Numbered from the stretch's first letter, positions 21,320 to 31,539 are shown. The stretch is DNA of 64,000 nucleotides from Cryomorphaceae bacterium (GCA_021299335.1 JAJTGF010000001.1:1-64000), one strand, 5' to 3'. The notes: generated by a model from the sequence alone, not told the origin. Numbers and translations: made by a program.

Positions 21320-21805
21320 ATGACTGTTCAGCAATACAATGAATGTGTGAAAGAATTCGCAGATCGGCTTTATCGCTTTGCATTGAAAAATGTAGGCGAT
21401 CCCGATTTAGCCCAAGACTTCGTTCAAGATGCATTTGAGCGATTGTGGGTTCGGGTCGATACCGTCGATTACCAACGCGTGAAGTCCTATCTTTTTCGAA
21501 CGATCGTCAACCTACAAATTGACCGCGCTCGTCGTCAGCAGTTGCAGCACCAGCACCTCAACTCGCTCCCAGATCCTGTTCAAGATGCGGGGGTTGCTCA
21601 CGACGTTCAAAAGCTCATTGACGACGGCGTTGCCCAGCTCACGGAAATCCAGCGCATGGTACTTACCCTTCGCGATTACGAGGGCTACAGCTATCAAGAA
21701 ATTGCCGAGCTCACTCATATTTCAGTCGATCAAGTCAAAGTTTATATTTTTCGAGCTCGCCGCTTTTTAAAACAATACATAGGAAAAATGGAGGTTCTGA
21801 TATGA
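21320..21805 (+). CDS. ECF-type sigma-70 family RNA polymerase sigma factor
   Basis: DPDLAQDFVQDAFERLWVR; TEIQRMVLTLRDYEGYSYQEIAELTHISVDQVKVYIFRARRFLKQYI. Confidence 0.95.
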   Translation: MTVQQYNECVKEFADRLYRFALKNVGDPDLAQDFVQDAFERLWVRVDTVDYQRVKSYLFRTIVNLQIDRARRQQLQHQHLNSLPDPVQDAGVAHDVQKLIDDGVAQLTEIQRMVLTLRDYEGYSYQEIAELTHISVDQVKVYIFRARRFLKQYIGKMEVLI

Positions 21806-22860
21806 AGAATACCGAAGCACATATCGCACATTTATTGCTATCCTACCACGAGGGTACCTTGAGTTCATCTGAAAAGCTAGAACTCGAAGCACTTTTGCTA
21901 CAAAACCCCGAACTATCCCAAGACCTCGAGGACTACCCCTATTTAGTGGCGCCTCAGACAACCTTTAACCACGAGCATTTACTTCGTGCCGAGCTCGAAA
22001 ACTTAACCATTTACGAAGGCGAAGAAGGCCACCCTTATGAAAAACTAGCCATTGGTAAGTTGGAAGAATTGCTGACAAAAGCCGATAGGCAAATAGAAGC
22101 GAGCCTCCAGGATAACCAAGCATACATTCAGGTCAAGAAAAGCGTCCAACTAACCCAACTTGTCCCCGATAAAGCGCAAGTCTTTCCCGATCACAAATTA
22201 CTTTTTCATGCAGCGCCTATTTACCGTTTGAATTGGAAACCATTCGCTTTAATCGGTAGTTCCGCAGCTGCTGTTTTATTGGCTGTATTTATGATGGGTC
22301 AAGCCAATACCAATGTGAACTCCAATCAAACCAAATCAAGACAGCAAGCACGTGTGGTTTCAATCAAAAAGTCGACCCAGTCACAAAAAACACCATTAAA
22401 AAGCCCGCTTGTAGAATCGTTTCACTCTGATCAAGTTGCAATACATCCGCACGTCGTTGGCGAGCCACCTCGCGACTGTATTGTTCCTCTGCTTATTCCA
22501 TCGTTAGAAGTACCGCAAGAAATCAATATGGCGCAATTACCTAATGGAAGTAGCAGCAATGGCGAGGATGGCCCAATTCAAAATCAATCCGATGTTGCAG
22601 CCGTTCCTGCGATTCACAGAGGAGCTGCTTTTGATAAAGCACCAGTTACCATTAAATCGTTCCTCTTGCAAAAAACGAATGAGAAACTTTTTGGTACCGC
22701 AGCGCCTTCCACAGATTTAAAATTTGAAACATTGGCACGCTACGCCAGCGAGTCTGTCGGCATACCCGTACGCTATCAGGTAGAGGAAGCTCAAAATCAA
22801 GATAAATTGGTCTTTCAACTCGGGCCAATTACCATAGAAAAAACCAGATCAAGAAAATAA
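21802..22860 (+). CDS. Single-TM protein, probable anti-sigma/regulatory partner
   Basis: 4-nt overlap with the ECF gene; cytoplasmic-looking acidic N-terminus then TM PFALIGSSAAAVLLAVFMMG. Confidence 0.65.
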   Translation: MKNTEAHIAHLLLSYHEGTLSSSEKLELEALLLQNPELSQDLEDYPYLVAPQTTFNHEHLLRAELENLTIYEGEEGHPYEKLAIGKLEELLTKADRQIEASLQDNQAYIQVKKSVQLTQLVPDKAQVFPDHKLLFHAAPIYRLNWKPFALIGSSAAAVLLAVFMMGQANTNVNSNQTKSRQQARVVSIKKSTQSQKTPLKSPLVESFHSDQVAIHPHVVGEPPRDCIVPLLIPSLEVPQEINMAQLPNGSSSNGEDGPIQNQSDVAAVPAIHRGAAFDKAPVTIKSFLLQKTNEKLFGTAAPSTDLKFETLARYASESVGIPVRYQVEEAQNQDKLVFQLGPITIEKTRSRK

Positions 22861-22909
22861 CTTGTAACAAAAATTATACACTCCCGTCATAGGGTCAAAA
22901 ACAAGAAAA

Positions 22910-23974
22910 ATGAACATTAAATTACTTACCGCTTTTTTACTTTCGGGCTTTGCAGTATTTGCCCAACAGAATGAAATCAAAAAGATTGTCACCATCAAAG
23001 GCAACGACACCACCGTCATCGTCATCAACGGCCGCATTGATCAAATGGATTCCATGCTGACCGAAGAAATGAAAAAGGTTTACATCAATGACTCAATGGT
23101 AACGCGTGTAGATGTTTTCATGGACACCACTATTCTCAAAACTTCGGAAAATGGTTCGGATACCACCCACATCAAAATTGGCAACATGAAAATTGTCATT
23201 TTAGAAAGCAAAGACCTTAAAAATGGACAAGCCGAGTTGCCAAAAGGCGAACGCAAAATCATCATCGACGAAAAAGTCATTATCGAAAACGACGACGACC
23301 TCACCATGGAAAATTGGGATGCTACTGATGATCATTGTAGCACCTCCGGCGACGGCAACGCGATTTGGTCTGGTTTCGGAATCAATGCCAACGGTTTCAT
23401 GAATGCCAATAAGCAATTAGCCAGTACTGCCGAGCTCGGTTTTCTGGCACTCGACCCCGCTAAAAGTATTGGTCTTCAATGGAATTTTGCAGAAAAACGC
23501 TTTCCTATTTTCAAAGATTACCTCGGAGTAGTTACGGGTTTGGGTTTAAACTGGAACCGCTATTCTATCAAAGGTGATTATGATTTTACTGTGATGAATG
23601 ATACGCTTATCGCCAACAATACTGGCCTCAACTATGCAAAAAATATTTTAAGTTCTACTTATCTTCAGGCGCCATTACTCTTACAAATTTCTACAAGCAA
23701 GCAGCCTTCAAAAGCTTGGAATATTTCGGCTGGCGTAGTTGGCGGCATTCGCATAGATGCACGCCAAATTCAGAAATGGGAAGCCGATGGCAAAAAGAAC
23801 AAAGACAAAACCAAAGATGATTTCCAGTTCAATCCTTTCCAAGCGAGCCTCATGGCAACAGTTGGTTACGGAGATTGGAGTTTGTACATGACCTATGGCC
23901 TATCGGACGTCTTTAACGAAGGAGCAGCTCCGAAGGTGCGTGGTGTAAATGCCGGAATTTTACTCTCGTTTTAA
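22910..23974 (+). CDS. Predicted outer membrane beta-barrel protein with N-terminal extension
   Basis: Signal peptide MNIKLLTAFLLSGFAVFAQ; C-terminal aromatic-alternating strands ending GVNAGILLSF. Confidence 0.7.
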   Translation: MNIKLLTAFLLSGFAVFAQQNEIKKIVTIKGNDTTVIVINGRIDQMDSMLTEEMKKVYINDSMVTRVDVFMDTTILKTSENGSDTTHIKIGNMKIVILESKDLKNGQAELPKGERKIIIDEKVIIENDDDLTMENWDATDDHCSTSGDGNAIWSGFGINANGFMNANKQLASTAELGFLALDPAKSIGLQWNFAEKRFPIFKDYLGVVTGLGLNWNRYSIKGDYDFTVMNDTLIANNTGLNYAKNILSSTYLQAPLLLQISTSKQPSKAWNISAGVVGGIRIDARQIQKWEADGKKNKDKTKDDFQFNPFQASLMATVGYGDWSLYMTYGLSDVFNEGAAPKVRGVNAGILLSF

Positions 23975-23995
23975 ATCGCCTCCATACACCACCAA

Positions 23996-24034
23996 AAAAG
24001 AAACGATGTGCCTAACCGTGCATCGTTTCTTTTT
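23996..24034. terminator. Bidirectional terminator between the beta-barrel gene and miaE
   Basis: aaaaagaaacgatg...catcgtttcttttt inverted repeat; overlaps the last codons of miaE. Confidence 0.8.
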
Positions 24035-24602
24035 GCCCGTAACTTTCCATTAATTGAGCCTCAAATTCAAGAAAATCTTTCCAAGCTGCATCTACATCAA
24101 CACCTTGGCCATATTTGCGGGCAAAGCCTAAAAAGGTGGTGTAGTGCCTTGCTTCGCTTTCCATGAGTCCTCGATAAAAGCTGCGCAAATCTTGATCGGC
24201 AATTTCTTCGGATAATATCTTAAAGCGTTCACAGCTGCGGGCTTCTATCATCGCTGCGAAAAGCATTTTATTGACAAAAACGCCAGCCGGGGTACTGTTT
24301 CGCTTGCCGTGCTTGAGGTAAAGTGAGAGGTCGTTGACATAGGGGTCTTTGCGTTCAAAACCCAATTGAAACCCACGTTCTCGCAATTTTTGATGGACCA
24401 TTTCAAAATGTTCCATTTCTTCTTTACAAATCGCGCTCATCGCCTCGACAAGATCTGGATATTGAGGATAAGTAACGATCATAGAAATGGCGTTGCTCGC
24501 TGCTTTCTGTTCGCAGTAAGCGTGATCGATGAGTATTTCTTCAATGTTTTTTTCGACAATGCGCACCCACCGAGGGTCTGTGGCCATTTTGAGTCCGAGC
24601 AT
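24012..24602 (-). CDS. miaE: tRNA-(ms2io6A)-hydroxylase-like diiron protein
   Basis: LIDHAYCEQKAASNAISMI; KEEMEHFEMVHQKLRERGF; MIEARSCERFKILSEEI; MESEARHYTTFLGFA (ferritin-like E/ExxH ligands). Confidence 0.93.
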   Translation of the reverse strand: MLGLKMATDPRWVRIVEKNIEEILIDHAYCEQKAASNAISMIVTYPQYPDLVEAMSAICKEEMEHFEMVHQKLRERGFQLGFERKDPYVNDLSLYLKHGKRNSTPAGVFVNKMLFAAMIEARSCERFKILSEEIADQDLRSFYRGLMESEARHYTTFLGFARKYGQGVDVDAAWKDFLEFEAQLMESYGQKETMHG

Positions 24603-24697
24603 CTGCTTTTTTTTCACAAAAATACCAAAGTCTCTTCGAATCAAACAAGGATGAAATGCAAGCGCAATGCTTATATTTGTCGAATTGAATCAACAAA

Positions 24698-26761
24698 ATG
24701 GCTAAATCGAAGCAAAAAGACCTGAGTTGGCGTGCATTTGAGCTCATGTGTACGGCCAAAACAATGGCTGAAAAATACGAATCCAATAAAGAGGTAACAG
24801 CCAAATATGTGCATGCTACTTCTCGCGGCCACGAAGCGATCCAACTCGCTGTAGGCATGCAACTCAAAGCTCAAGATTGGGTTGCTCCTTACTATCGCGA
24901 CGACAGCATTTTACTCGGTGTCGGCATGAAACCAGAAGAACTCATGCTACAGGTCTTTGCTAAAAAAGACGATCCGTTTTCAGGAGGCAGAACCTATTAT
25001 TCGCATCCTTCCTTGAATCGCCCAGATTTACCAAAAATACCTCACCAATCATCGGCCACTGGCATGCAAGCTATTCCCACTACTGGGGTTGCTATGGGCA
25101 TTCAATACAAAGAAAAAACGGGTTTAGCCGACTGGCAACCTGAAGATGCCCCCGTTGTAGTTTGCTCTTTAGGCGATGCCTCTTGCACAGAAGGAGAAGT
25201 ATCTGAAGCATTTCAAATGGCTGCGCTCAAGCAGTATCCGATTATTTATCTCGTTCAAGACAACGGCTGGGATATCTCAGCAAACGCGAAAGAAACCCGT
25301 GCCCAAGATATTTCTGATTACATCAAAGGTTTTCATGGCATAGAAGTCAGGACCATCGACGGCACCGACTTCTGGTCTTGTTACCAAACTGTAGAAGAAG
25401 TCATTGCCACGGTTCGTGCCGAGCGCCGTCCCTTCTTGATTCATGCCAAAGTTCCCTTACTAGGGCATCACACCTCTGGCGTGCGCAAAGAATGGTACCG
25501 CGACGACCTCGAAGAAGCTGCCAAAGCTGACCCCTATCCCAAATTGCGCGCAGCGCTCGAGCAACAAGATGTTCGTTTGGCCGAATTCATCAATCTCGAA
25601 GCACGAGTCAGAAAAGAAATCGACGCCGCGTATGACGCAGCGCTCCATGCGCCAGATCCCGAGCCGAATTCGATACAAGACCATATTTTCGCGCCAACCC
25701 CAATTTCCGAAGAGCGCGGCGAACGAGCACCTTCAGGTAAAAAGAAAACAGTCATGGTCGACTCCGCACTTTTTGCCATGCGCGAAATTATGGAAGCGCA
25801 TCCTGAAGCATTGCTCTACGGTCAAGATGTCGGGGGTAGGCTAGGAGGCGTTTTCAGAGAGGCCGCTACGCTTGCCCAAACCTTTGGCGATGAGCGCGTA
25901 TTCAATACACCTATTCAAGAAGCTTATATTATTGGCTCAACGGTCGGGATGTCTGCAGTTGGTTTAAAGCCAATTGTTGAAGTGCAGTTCGCCGACTACA
26001 TCTGGCCAGGCCTCAATCAACTTTTCACTGAAGTTTCTCGTTCGAATTACCTCTCCAATGGCAAATGGCCAGTGAGCTGCGTGATCCGCGTCCCGATTGG
26101 CGCCTATGGTTCTGGAGGGCCTTATCACTCCTCGAGTGTAGAATCCGTGCTGGCCAATATCCGTGGAATCAAAGTTGTCTACCCATCTACCGGTGCTGAC
26201 CTCAAAGGCTTACTGAAAGCAGCTTTTTACGATCCAAATCCAGTTGTGATCCTCGAACACAAAGGCCTTTATTGGTCTAAAATTCCTGGCACAGAAGGGG
26301 CCATGAGTATCGAGCCTAGTGAAGATTACGCCGTTCCGATTGGAAAAGCGAGAACTGTTCAAGAGGCCGATCAAGCTTTCATCCAAAATGGTACGTCAAT
26401 TGGCATCATTACTTATGGTCGGGGAGTATACTGGAGCACAGAGGCGGCTTCTCAATTTGAAGGCCAAGTTGAAATCCTTGATCTTCGTACGATTAATCCA
26501 CTCGACATCAAAGCGATGGAGTCTCTTTGTGAGCGTCATGGTAAAATACTGCTTGTTACGGAAGAATCAATTGAAAATTCTTTCACCCTTGGTATTGCCG
26601 GAAGGCTACAACAAGCTTGCTTCTCTTATTTGGATGCTCCAATTCAAATTGTAGGATCCGTAGACGCCCCCGCTATTCCTCTCAACTCAACTTTAGAGGC
26701 AGCCATGCTGCCCAACGCTCAAAAGGTTGCAGAGGCCATTTCTAAACTTTTGAAGTATTAA
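24698..26761 (+). CDS. Fused alpha-beta E1 component, thiamine-diphosphate-dependent 2-oxoacid dehydrogenase
   Basis: GDASCTEGEVSEAFQMAALKQYPIIYLVQDNGW (ThDP motif) in the alpha half; YGQDVGGRLGGVFREA...NTPIQEAYIIGSTVGMSAVGLKPIVEVQFADYIWPGLNQL in the beta half. Confidence 0.94.
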   Translation: MAKSKQKDLSWRAFELMCTAKTMAEKYESNKEVTAKYVHATSRGHEAIQLAVGMQLKAQDWVAPYYRDDSILLGVGMKPEELMLQVFAKKDDPFSGGRTYYSHPSLNRPDLPKIPHQSSATGMQAIPTTGVAMGIQYKEKTGLADWQPEDAPVVVCSLGDASCTEGEVSEAFQMAALKQYPIIYLVQDNGWDISANAKETRAQDISDYIKGFHGIEVRTIDGTDFWSCYQTVEEVIATVRAERRPFLIHAKVPLLGHHTSGVRKEWYRDDLEEAAKADPYPKLRAALEQQDVRLAEFINLEARVRKEIDAAYDAALHAPDPEPNSIQDHIFAPTPISEERGERAPSGKKKTVMVDSALFAMREIMEAHPEALLYGQDVGGRLGGVFREAATLAQTFGDERVFNTPIQEAYIIGSTVGMSAVGLKPIVEVQFADYIWPGLNQLFTEVSRSNYLSNGKWPVSCVIRVPIGAYGSGGPYHSSSVESVLANIRGIKVVYPSTGADLKGLLKAAFYDPNPVVILEHKGLYWSKIPGTEGAMSIEPSEDYAVPIGKARTVQEADQAFIQNGTSIGIITYGRGVYWSTEAASQFEGQVEILDLRTINPLDIKAMESLCERHGKILLVTEESIENSFTLGIAGRLQQACFSYLDAPIQIVGSVDAPAIPLNSTLEAAMLPNAQKVAEAISKLLKY

Positions 26762-26764
26762 CAT

Positions 26765-27160
26765 ATGGAATTCAAAGAAATTATAGGAGCAGTGGCTCAG
26801 TTTCACGATGCTTTTGGCATACAAAACAACAGTACTCCCACAGCAGCGCTCACTGCCGCTGATATCCAACTGCGTTTTGATCTCATGAAAGAAGAGAACG
26901 AAGAATATTTAGAAGCTGCTCAAAATGGGGATCTCGTCGAAATTGCAGATGCTTTAGGTGATCAATTATACATTTTGTGCGGCACCATTTTGCGCCACGG
27001 GCTTCAAGATAAAATTATTGCCGTTTTTGAGGAAATTCAGCGATCTAATATGAGCAAGCTCGATGTGAATGGCAAGCCCATTTACAGAGAAGATGGAAAG
27101 GTCCTCAAATCGGAACTCTACTTTAAGCCCGACATCGCTAAAATTCTGCACAATGACTGA
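26765..27160 (+). CDS. MazG-like/all-alpha NTP pyrophosphohydrolase
   Basis: RFDLMKEENEEYLEAAQNGDLVEIADALGDQLYILCGTILRHGL (EExxE...ExxD). Confidence 0.88.
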   Translation: MEFKEIIGAVAQFHDAFGIQNNSTPTAALTAADIQLRFDLMKEENEEYLEAAQNGDLVEIADALGDQLYILCGTILRHGLQDKIIAVFEEIQRSNMSKLDVNGKPIYREDGKVLKSELYFKPDIAKILHND

Positions 27161-28292
27161 TCTTTCTTTTTATTTTCAGCCCGTCGTTGTAGAAGGTTCT
27201 TATGATGAAGTCCAATTAGGGGCTCAAATTCAAGTTCACCAACATGCCTTTCCAGAACTCAAAGGTCCGGGTTGTGCCATTTTATCCGTGCCAGAATACA
27301 GGGGTTCTTCTCACGAGCAACTACCGTCTACTGATTTTAGATCGGCACTCTATCAACTGCACGCTGAGGCCCACTGGAAAAAACCTATTTACGACCTCGG
27401 AACAATAGAGCCCGGAGCAACAATCGAAGATACCTACTACGCACTTTCTAATGTGGTCAGTGAGCTGGTCAAAAACAACATCATTCCAATCGTTATTGGC
27501 GGCAGTCAAGACCTCACTATGGCATTGTATCAGGGTTATGAAAAACTCGAACAGCTCGTCAACAGTTGCGCCGTAGACCGAAGCATTGATATCGGCAGTG
27601 CCGACCAAGCCATCAATTCAAAGAATTATGTAAGTCATATGCTTTTAAAGCGACCTTGCTACCTATTTAACCACTCTGTTGTGGGTTTGCAACAACCATA
27701 TGTCGCTGCTCCTGAACTCGAATTATTTGAGAAGTTATTCTTTGATGTCTCTCGCCTCGGAGAGTTCAATCAAGATTTTCGAATAGCCGAACCTCATTTG
27801 CGCAATGCAGATATCATCAGCGTAGATCTTCAAGCGATCAAGGCAACAGAACTCGGAAGCCTCGAAGGGTCTCCAAATGGATTTACGGCTGCACAATTAT
27901 GCCAGATCACTAAATACGCCGGTATTGCCGATAAAGTCACCAGCATTGGGTTTTTTAGTGAAAGAGCGCTACGACCTTTAGGCTGCGGTTTATTGGCTGA
28001 AGCCATCTGGTATTTTCTCCAAGGCTACTTTGCCCGGGTAGGTGATTTTCCTTTCGGTAGCAAAGCAGATTACACAAGATTCACTGTTTTTATGGATGAT
28101 GTCGCCAGAGAGCTCGTATTTTATAAAAGTAACAAGTCGGCACGCTGGTGGATGGAAGTGCCTTATCCTCCTCAAGAAGGCGCGCGTTATGAGCGCCATC
28201 ACATGATTCCTTGTAATAAGGCAGACTACGACAACGCGATGAATAACGAGCTCCCTGATTTATGGTGGAAGACCTATCAAAAATTAGGCTAA
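27153..28292 (+). CDS. Arginase-fold family protein (usually annotated formimidoylglutamase), metal site degenerate
   Basis: MTDLSFYFQPVVVEG...NIIPIVIGGSQDLTMALYQGYE...SARWWMEVPYP...HMIPCNKADYDNAMNNELPDLWWKTYQKLG; ATG 27153 overlaps the preceding CDS by 8 nt. Confidence 0.87.
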   Translation: MTDLSFYFQPVVVEGSYDEVQLGAQIQVHQHAFPELKGPGCAILSVPEYRGSSHEQLPSTDFRSALYQLHAEAHWKKPIYDLGTIEPGATIEDTYYALSNVVSELVKNNIIPIVIGGSQDLTMALYQGYEKLEQLVNSCAVDRSIDIGSADQAINSKNYVSHMLLKRPCYLFNHSVVGLQQPYVAAPELELFEKLFFDVSRLGEFNQDFRIAEPHLRNADIISVDLQAIKATELGSLEGSPNGFTAAQLCQITKYAGIADKVTSIGFFSERALRPLGCGLLAEAIWYFLQGYFARVGDFPFGSKADYTRFTVFMDDVARELVFYKSNKSARWWMEVPYPPQEGARYERHHMIPCNKADYDNAMNNELPDLWWKTYQKLG

Positions 28293-28402
28293 GCTTTTTA
28301 TTAAAAAGCCTTTTATTTTCCATTAGAATTCTTTACTTTAGCAACTTGAAATTGTCGAATTCTATGAAAATCCGACCGTTTTACACATGCTAAACTAAGC
28401 TT

Positions 28403-29356
28403 ATGCTATTGAATAACAGACTATTAACTGCTGCTTTTTCTGTTTTGTTGTTTACCTCCTACGCACAACAAGATAAGCTTGTCACACACTTCATGTTTGA
28501 CAAAATGAGCATCAACCCTGGTAAAACAGGTATCGACATGTACAATGGAATTTGTGCAACCTCCATTTACCGCAACCAGTGGGATAAAGTAAACGGTGCG
28601 CCAAATTCGGCGGTTCTCAATGTAGAGTCCAATCTTTCTAGATTTTTCCCGGGCGGAGTCGGCATCAACTTTTATCACGACGCAATTGGCTTCTCTCGTC
28701 AAAACACCGTGCTCCTCAATTATTCTTACCCGATTCAAATTGGCCGTACTGGCGTATTGGGTGTAGGAGTAGGGCTCGGCATCATGAACTACGGCATGGA
28801 TCCAACTTGGGTTCCGCCAACAACATTAAACGACCCATCTTTGCCAACTGGTTTTGCAGCAACTTCATTTGATGCGAACTTCGGTTTGTATTTCCAAGCT
28901 AAAAATTACTATGCTGGTTTTTCTACAACACACTTATCTGAGTCAGATTTAGCTGCTGACCCAACCAATATTGCTCTTTCTTTTCAAACTGCTCGCCACT
29001 ATTATTTAATGGGTGGTTATATTTTCAAAGATGCATTTGGTACAGGCAACAACATCGACGCACAAATGCTCGTTCGCACAGATCTCATCAAATTCTCTGT
29101 TGATTTCAACGCGCGCTACATGACTGAATTAGGTGGTAACCCAGCCTATGGCGGTCTTACCTTCAGAACTTCCGATGCGGTGGCTCTAATGTTGGGTTAT
29201 TCTCCAATTCCTAACTTCAACTTTGGATATTCTTACGATATCAACATCAATAAATTAGCCAGCATTTCTCGTGGCTCACACGAAATGATGGTTAAATACT
29301 GTTACTTCTTGCCGCCGCCTCCAAAAACGAAAGCAAGACACCCTCGTTGGTTATAA
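28403..29356 (+). CDS. PorP/SprF family type IX secretion outer membrane protein
   Basis: QQDKLVTHFMFDKMSINPGKTGIDMYNGICATSIYRNQWDKVNGAPNSAVLNVESNL; upstream of gldKLMN. Confidence 0.93.
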   Translation: MLLNNRLLTAAFSVLLFTSYAQQDKLVTHFMFDKMSINPGKTGIDMYNGICATSIYRNQWDKVNGAPNSAVLNVESNLSRFFPGGVGINFYHDAIGFSRQNTVLLNYSYPIQIGRTGVLGVGVGLGIMNYGMDPTWVPPTTLNDPSLPTGFAATSFDANFGLYFQAKNYYAGFSTTHLSESDLAADPTNIALSFQTARHYYLMGGYIFKDAFGTGNNIDAQMLVRTDLIKFSVDFNARYMTELGGNPAYGGLTFRTSDAVALMLGYSPIPNFNFGYSYDININKLASISRGSHEMMVKYCYFLPPPPKTKARHPRWL

Positions 29357-29454
29357 GAGGAAAAATTGTAACCATTTATATTGTTCTTACGTTATACCCG
29401 AAATTAAACCTGTAGCAAGTTACTTGGGAGTAGGTCAGAACCAAAAACAAACGA

Positions 29455-31491
29455 ATGAAAAAGTATTTAAGTTTTCTCTTTGTTCTTAGCTTCATGTACG
29501 CTTGTAGCGACATCGAAGGGAATTTAGTAGGTGTGAGTGGTAGAGACACCTGGTATCCAGACGTCCTCGGCCCTGGTAAAGTTCCACTTGGCATGGTTTA
29601 CGTGCCATCAGGTGCTTATCAGGCTGGTGAAGACGATGAAGACATCATGGGCTTCCATACAGCGCGCAAGCGTACTGTATCGGTACCTGCCTTCTACATG
29701 GACGCAACCGAAATTTCCAACAACGAATACCGCCAGTTTGTGCACTGGGTGCGCGATTCCATCGCTCGCGAAAAACTCTATCGTCGTAGCTACGACGAAG
29801 AAGCAGAGCGCTGGGTCAATATCCCTGACAATTTCTTTAAAGAACCATATAGAACCCTTATGGCAATGGGATCCGACTTACAAGGAGGCAACACCCCATT
29901 CCAATTATTTATGGATTCTACCAACAACGCAGAAGTCGACAAAACGATCATGACGATGTTGGGTAACTACGACAAATCGAAAGGAAAAGGTAAAAAGCTC
30001 GTTAACGGTTTCCAATACGATCAAAAGAAATTCGGCATCACAGGTGGTCCGGATGAAAAATTCGATGTTGTGATGTCCGACGACGATCTTCGCGGTATTT
30101 TCCAAATGTACAGCGGAGCAGCTAAGAAAAATGCTCCAGACAAAACAAGTGCTAAAGGAGCTTCAACCAAAACAAAATACAACCAAGGTGGCCGCGTAGA
30201 AAATCGCAAATACTTTACCCTCAACTGGTTAGAGCCAGTAGACTACGAAGATCCTGAAGTTGCTTTTATGCTTTCAGACATGTACTTGAGCGAGGCAGAG
30301 CGTTTTTACAACCGTCGTGAAATCGATACGCGTTTGCTGTACTTTGATTACTACTGGATCGACTACAAAGAAGCTGCCCGTCGTGGTAAAATCGTTACCA
30401 AATCTATAGATGCGCGCAAAACTTTCGCCTATGACAGCCTTGACAAAGAAGCGAGTAACACGCTTTATCAGCGTTCGCGTCGCGAGCCGCTAGGCAAAGA
30501 CTACAAGTCAAATGACTTACACCGTTCAGCGCTCATGACCATGGATCAAAATACCAACAAAGTTTGGGTTGATACCACAGCCTACACTGAGCAATGGTCA
30601 GAATTTAGTAAGCTCAACGATACCAACGCTTTAAGAGGAACTATTCTTCAAAATCCGGGTCAAGATCTAGATTTAGGTTTCACTAACAGCAAGGGATCAC
30701 ACAATGCCATTCGTGGCCATTCAGATCGTTCGCGCTTCATCATCAAAGAGCGCATCAACATCTATCCGGATACATTATGTTGGGTACGTGACTTTACTTA
30801 TGCCAATAAATCAGCCATGACACAGAATTATTTCTGGAACACGGCCTATGACAACTATCCTGTTGTTGGTGTAACATGGTCTCAGGCTAAAGCATTCTCC
30901 GTATGGCGCACGCAAATTTTCCACTCTTGGTTGCAATCAAACGGTGACCTCTTTGTGAACGATTTCCGTTTGCCAACAGAATCTGAATGGGAGCGTGGCG
31001 CTCGAGGAGACCTCGACAACATGCATTACCCATGGGGTGGTCCATATATCAGAAACGCTAGCGGATGTTTCTTGGCCAACTTTAAGCCGATGCGTGGTCG
31101 CTACTTCGAAGACGGAGGTTTCTACACTGTAAAAGTATATTCATACAACCCTAACGGCTTTGGCTTGTATTGTATGGCTGGTAATGTCGCCGAATGGTGT
31201 TCAACGGCCTACGACGAATCGACCTACGAGTTTGCTCACGATATGGCCCAAGACTTCGAATACGATGCAAAAGATGGTGAAGCACCAGTTAGAAAACGCA
31301 AAGTTTTGCGCGGAGGTTCATGGAAAGACGTAGGTTACTACCTCTTGAATGCTACACGCACCTATGAATATCAAGATACAGCCAAAAGTTACATCGGTTT
31401 CCGTAACACCATGACACACTTAGGTCGTGGAGGTAAGGATATCGAACAAGAAAATGGCGAAGAAATTCAAACAGATATTATCCTAAACTAA
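29455..31491 (+). CDS. gldK: T9SS/gliding motility lipoprotein GldK (PorK), SUMF1/FGE-like
   Basis: Lipobox SFMYACSD; MVYVPSGAYQAGEDDED; LPTESEWERGARG; GNVAEWCSTAYD; VLRGGSWKD. Confidence 0.96.
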   Translation: MKKYLSFLFVLSFMYACSDIEGNLVGVSGRDTWYPDVLGPGKVPLGMVYVPSGAYQAGEDDEDIMGFHTARKRTVSVPAFYMDATEISNNEYRQFVHWVRDSIAREKLYRRSYDEEAERWVNIPDNFFKEPYRTLMAMGSDLQGGNTPFQLFMDSTNNAEVDKTIMTMLGNYDKSKGKGKKLVNGFQYDQKKFGITGGPDEKFDVVMSDDDLRGIFQMYSGAAKKNAPDKTSAKGASTKTKYNQGGRVENRKYFTLNWLEPVDYEDPEVAFMLSDMYLSEAERFYNRREIDTRLLYFDYYWIDYKEAARRGKIVTKSIDARKTFAYDSLDKEASNTLYQRSRREPLGKDYKSNDLHRSALMTMDQNTNKVWVDTTAYTEQWSEFSKLNDTNALRGTILQNPGQDLDLGFTNSKGSHNAIRGHSDRSRFIIKERINIYPDTLCWVRDFTYANKSAMTQNYFWNTAYDNYPVVGVTWSQAKAFSVWRTQIFHSWLQSNGDLFVNDFRLPTESEWERGARGDLDNMHYPWGGPYIRNASGCFLANFKPMRGRYFEDGGFYTVKVYSYNPNGFGLYCMAGNVAEWCSTAYDESTYEFAHDMAQDFEYDAKDGEAPVRKRKVLRGGSWKDVGYYLLNATRTYEYQDTAKSYIGFRNTMTHLGRGGKDIEQENGEEIQTDIILN

Positions 31492-31539
31492 ACTATAAAC
31501 TAAAATCAATTAATTTCTTAATTCTTAAAAACAAAAACT

